Translations under genes and position numbers: made by a program
Shown: positions 5,752 through 7,663 of the stretch, piece after piece
How positions within the stretch are numbered: the stretch's first letter is position 1
Layout: every line of letters starts with the position of its first letter
From: Metabacillus rhizolycopersici
Lineage (GTDB): Bacteria > Bacillota > Bacilli > Bacillales > Bacillaceae
Assembly (NCBI RefSeq): GCF_020075705.1
Contig: NZ_JAIQUM010000136.1
Coordinates: 1-7,663 of the forward strand
Reading direction: 5' to 3'
Length of the DNA: 7,663 nt
Notes under the pieces: generated by a model
Told to the model about the DNA's origin: nothing
Databases searched by the model: none
The model's input: the letters and a program-made list of their open reading frames with translations, nothing else

Positions 5752-6282
5752 TTACTTTTTAACTTTTATAATTGATTTAACTGCTTCTAAAGCTGCTTCA
5801 TAGTTAGGATGATCCGTAATTTCTGGTACGTATTCAACATATTTTACGATATTTTTTTCATCTACAACGAAGACTGCGCGGCATTCTAAGCGATGTTCCT
5901 TCATATAAGTTCCATAAGCTGTTCCAAATGACATATTATAATGGTCAGAAAGAGTTTGAACACCTTCTATTCCTGCAGCTCCACACCATCTGCTTTGTGC
6001 AAATGGAAGATCTACACTAATGGTTAACACTTCTACATCATTTCCTAGCTTGCTAGCTGTTTCATTAAATTTCCTTGTTTGCGCATCACAAACTCCTGTA
6101 TCAAGTGAAGGTACGCATGAAATCAGACGGACTTTCCCTGTTGAATCTTCAAGTGTAACTTTTGAAAGATCGTTTGCTAAAACTTCAAAATTTGGTGCTT
6201 TATCACCAACACGAATTTCACTTCCTACCAACGTAACTGGGTTTCCCGCAAACGTTACTACACCAGATCTTTCTTTACTCAT
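5752..6282 (-). CDS. tpx: Thiol peroxidase (atypical 2-Cys peroxiredoxin)
   Basis: Cytoplasmic peroxidase reducing H2O2 and alkyl hydroperoxides with thioredoxin as electron donor. The protein is 176 aa, slightly longer than the usual 165-168. The family signature PSLDTGVCDAQTRKFN gives the peroxidatic Cys65 with Thr62; the resolving Cys100 is in DLPFAQSRWCGA; Arg135 in CRAVFVVDE is the likely active-site arginine. Two extra cysteines, 56 and 134, are present. The start at 6282 is chosen because AGGAGG lies 9 nt upstream; the ATG at 6300 would turn that ribosome site into codons (MRRKIN). It follows the aldolase by 85 nt with no convincing terminator or own promoter, so the two are probably co-transcribed. 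Confidence 0.95.
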   Translation of the reverse strand: MSKERSGVVTFAGNPVTLVGSEIRVGDKAPNFEVLANDLSKVTLEDSTGKVRLISCVPSLDTGVCDAQTRKFNETASKLGNDVEVLTISVDLPFAQSRWCGAAGIEGVQTLSDHYNMSFGTAYGTYMKEHRLECRAVFVVDEKNIVKYVEYVPEITDHPNYEAALEAVKSIIKVKK

Positions 6283-6291
6283 ATTAATCTT

Positions 6292-6297
6292 CCTCCT
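6292..6297 (-). promoter_or_regulatory. Ribosome binding site deciding the tpx start
   Basis: AGGAGG on the minus strand, 9 nt before the ATG at 6282-6280. The upstream in-frame ATG at 6300 overlaps this site and has only an abutting AAGGA. Confidence 0.7.
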
Positions 6298-6367
6298 CAT
6301 TCCTTAAAATTCCTTCTAATACTGGGCAAAGTTCAAAATAGGCTATGATGTTTTCAAGTAGTTAATT

Positions 6368-7285
6368 TTACACAAAGTAAGCGGCACTATTTTTACTTAT
6401 TAAGAAATTTTCAATTTTATCTTCTACTACGTTTTGAACTGCTTTTTGAACTAGAGTCAATGTTTCAGTTGGTAATTCCGCCCACTCTTTTTCAGTAACA
6501 TAGTTTTCTCTATTAAGAATTTTTATCATCATATGTTCCAAATCTGTGGCAATATTCACTTTACTAATTCCACCGTTAGGAATTTGAATGGCTTTTTTAA
6601 TCTGCTCTAAAGGAGTTCCTGAACCGCCATGTAACACTAATGGTACAGATGTCAGTGCACGAATTTCCTTTAAACGTTCAATATCAATTTTTGGCTCTTT
6701 AACGGAATAGACTCCATGTGAAGTTCCGACAGAAACCGCTAATGCATCAACACCTGTTTCTTCTACAAACCGTTTCGCTTCTTCAGGCTCTGTAAATAGT
6801 TCTTCATCAACATCAGTTTCAATAAAGTCAGTTGTCCCAATCTTACCTAATTCAGCTTCTACTGTTACTCCTTTTGAGTGCGCATACTCAACAACGCTAT
6901 TTGTTATCTCCATATTTTTCTCAAATGGTTGTTCTGAGGCATCAATCATAACCGATGTAAAACCAACCTCGATTGCTTCGGCAATTACATTGAAATCTTT
7001 CGTATGATCTAAATGTAATACAGCAGGAATCGTTATATTCTCATCTTGAATCACACGATAAAACTCTTGGCTAAATTCCGCTAAATTAATTCCATAACGC
7101 TCTTGCTCTCTTTCAGAAGTCTGAACGATGACTGCAGAATTTTTTTCTTGAGCAGCTCTAAGTATAGGTGCTATCATTCTTGAAGCTCTAGGAGTAAACG
7201 AGCCGACAGCAAATTGATTTTGCATTGCTACTGAAAGTACCTTAGTTAACGAACTAACATTGTTTGCTTTTAATTTTATTTCCAT
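6368..7285 (-). CDS. Class II (zinc) ketose-bisphosphate aldolase family protein
   Basis: Cytoplasmic TIM-barrel aldolase of the Fba/GatY/KbaY/IolJ family, 305 aa, cleaving a phosphorylated ketose or sugar acid to a triose phosphate. Visible family marks: HLDH (91-94), with Asp93 catalytic and His94 a zinc ligand; MIDASEQPFEKNMEIT (113-128); VEAELGKIG (142-150); VSVGTSHGVYS with zinc ligand His190; LVLHGGSGTP with zinc ligand His219 and the phosphate-binding GGSG; and KVNIATD (242-248) with Asn244. Odd: the N-terminal motif usually reading FN is FTPRAS here, and the stretch after strand 2 is QTSEREQERYG, so substrate may differ from fructose-1,6-bisphosphate. AAAGGAGG is 10 nt before the ATG. 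It heads a probable two-gene unit with tpx and has its own promoter, cre and dyad. Confidence 0.85.
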   Translation of the reverse strand: MEIKLKANNVSSLTKVLSVAMQNQFAVGSFTPRASRMIAPILRAAQEKNSAVIVQTSEREQERYGINLAEFSQEFYRVIQDENITIPAVLHLDHTKDFNVIAEAIEVGFTSVMIDASEQPFEKNMEITNSVVEYAHSKGVTVEAELGKIGTTDFIETDVDEELFTEPEEAKRFVEETGVDALAVSVGTSHGVYSVKEPKIDIERLKEIRALTSVPLVLHGGSGTPLEQIKKAIQIPNGGISKVNIATDLEHMMIKILNRENYVTEKEWAELPTETLTLVQKAVQNVVEDKIENFLISKNSAAYFV

Positions 7286-7358
7286 ACATCCCCAACCTCC
7301 TTTACGCTATTAACATACGAAGCTTAAAACGATTTAACTTATTTCGTTCGAATACAAA

Positions 7359-7375
7359 GTTCCCTAATAAGCAAC
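7359..7375. promoter_or_regulatory. Dyad operator C upstream of the aldolase
   Basis: GTTCCCTAATAAGCAAC matches the A/B dyads in its right half (TAAGCAAC as in B) and keeps outer GTT/AAC symmetry. The conserved CG follows (GTCG). Relative to the predicted promoter it covers about +9 to +25, a position fitting repression by roadblock. Confidence 0.45.
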
Positions 7376-7390
7376 GTCGTTCTGTTTTTC

Positions 7391-7418
7391 ATTTTAAACC
7401 GTTTTCAAAAAATTACAA
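7391..7418 (-). promoter_or_regulatory. Probable sigma-A promoter of the aldolase-tpx unit
   Basis: On the minus strand TTGTAA (-35, plus 7413-7418) and TAAAAT (-10, plus 7391-7396) are 16 nt apart. Transcription would start near 7384, giving a leader of about 100 nt. A cre box fills the spacer and dyad C follows the start. Confidence 0.45.
7394..7408 (-). promoter_or_regulatory. cre-like box in the aldolase promoter
   Basis: On the minus strand this reads TTGAAAACGGTTTAA, one departure from WTGNAANCGNWNNCW (A for C at the fourteenth position). It lies between the -35 and -10 boxes, the usual place for CcpA repression. Confidence 0.5.
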
Positions 7419-7633
7419 CAACTTTCTACTATTCTATTAATAATAGCTAAAGCATTCATTTTTTTTGTGCAATGTTAACATAGCAATGATCGTGATTACA
7501 TTGTTATAATTTAAAAAGAAGGCTCTTTTCTAAAAGATTGTTGTTTTTAAACATAAAAAGATTAACAGCAGTTACAGAGCGGGACGAAAAATATGTCGAA
7601 AATTGAAGGTTGGTCGATACCTTGGTGATTTCG

Positions 7634-7663
7634 GACAATAAAATTCAAAACCAGACAATAAAA
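7634..7663. repeat. Direct repeat with 20-nt period at the window edge
   Basis: GACAATAAAA occurs at 7634-7643 and again at 7654-7663, exactly 20 nt apart, separated by TTCAAAACC(A). The window ends inside the second copy, so this may be the start of a longer tandem array or an interspersed repeat. Two copies only, so chance or a simple duplication remains possible. Confidence 0.4.

Larger units (their letters stand above)
7286..7663. other. Regulatory region upstream of the aldolase
   Basis: 378 bp with no gene I can support. The half next to the aldolase holds the promoter, cre and dyad C. 7440-7560 is AT-rich, with a small inverted repeat AAAAGA-GCCT-TCTTTT on the minus strand near 7516-7531 and a partial dyad-like TTGTTGTTTTTAAACA (7538-7553). 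7575-7663 is less AT-rich and ends in a 20-nt direct repeat. A short plus frame MSKIEGWSIPW at about 7593 has no ribosome site and is not called. Confidence 0.5.

Noticed and set aside
6020..6307. 95-codon plus-strand open frame opposite tpx
   Set aside because: It lies wholly against the coding strand of a well-supported gene, has no ribosome site and no recognisable product.
7634..7663. CRISPR array
   Set aside because: The repeated unit is only about 10 bp with a 20-nt period and two copies; the repeat and spacer sizes do not fit.

Overview
The window looks like chromosomal DNA of a low-GC Gram-positive bacterium, most likely Bacillales. The DNA is AT-rich, nearly every gene has a strong Shine-Dalgarno sequence (AGGAGG type), CcpA-type cre boxes occur upstream of the genes, and the proteins resemble Bacillus-like families. 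All five complete genes lie on the minus strand, so transcription runs from right to left. I cannot name the species.

Layout from right to left (direction of transcription). 7286-7663 is a regulatory region with a probable promoter, a cre box and a 17-bp dyad operator; the extreme right end carries a 20-nt direct repeat cut by the window edge. 6368-7285 is a divergent class II ketose-bisphosphate aldolase, followed after 85 nt by tpx (thiol peroxidase, 5752-6282). 4869-5751 is an 883-bp gap with a transposase remnant plus an IS-type end on the plus strand and a long leader for the next gene. 3573-4868 is an MFS transporter of the ACS (organic anion:cation symporter) type. 3211-3572 is a second leader, homologous to the first. 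1804-3210 is an NCS1 permease and 301-1683 is allantoinase (allB). 1-300 holds the 3' end of a convergent plus-strand gene, a bidirectional terminator and a perfect 30-bp palindrome.

How the genes may work together: the NCS1 permease and allantoinase form an uptake-plus-hydrolysis pair for allantoin or a related ureide (uptake, then ring opening to allantoate). The MFS carrier would import or export an organic acid. The main point of the window is regulatory. The MFS gene and the NCS1 gene are each preceded by diverged copies of the same 240-285 bp leader, containing a cre or cre-like site, an orphan maximal Shine-Dalgarno sequence and a 17-bp dyad. The same cre-plus-dyad pair stands in front of the aldolase. 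This suggests one local regulator plus CcpA controls ureide uptake, the MFS carrier and the aldolase-tpx unit together. The regulator itself is not in the window.

Nothing here is obviously a new defence or mobile system. The least explained items are the shared dyad, the duplicated leader with its orphan Shine-Dalgarno, the aldolase-peroxidase pair and the 30-bp palindrome.
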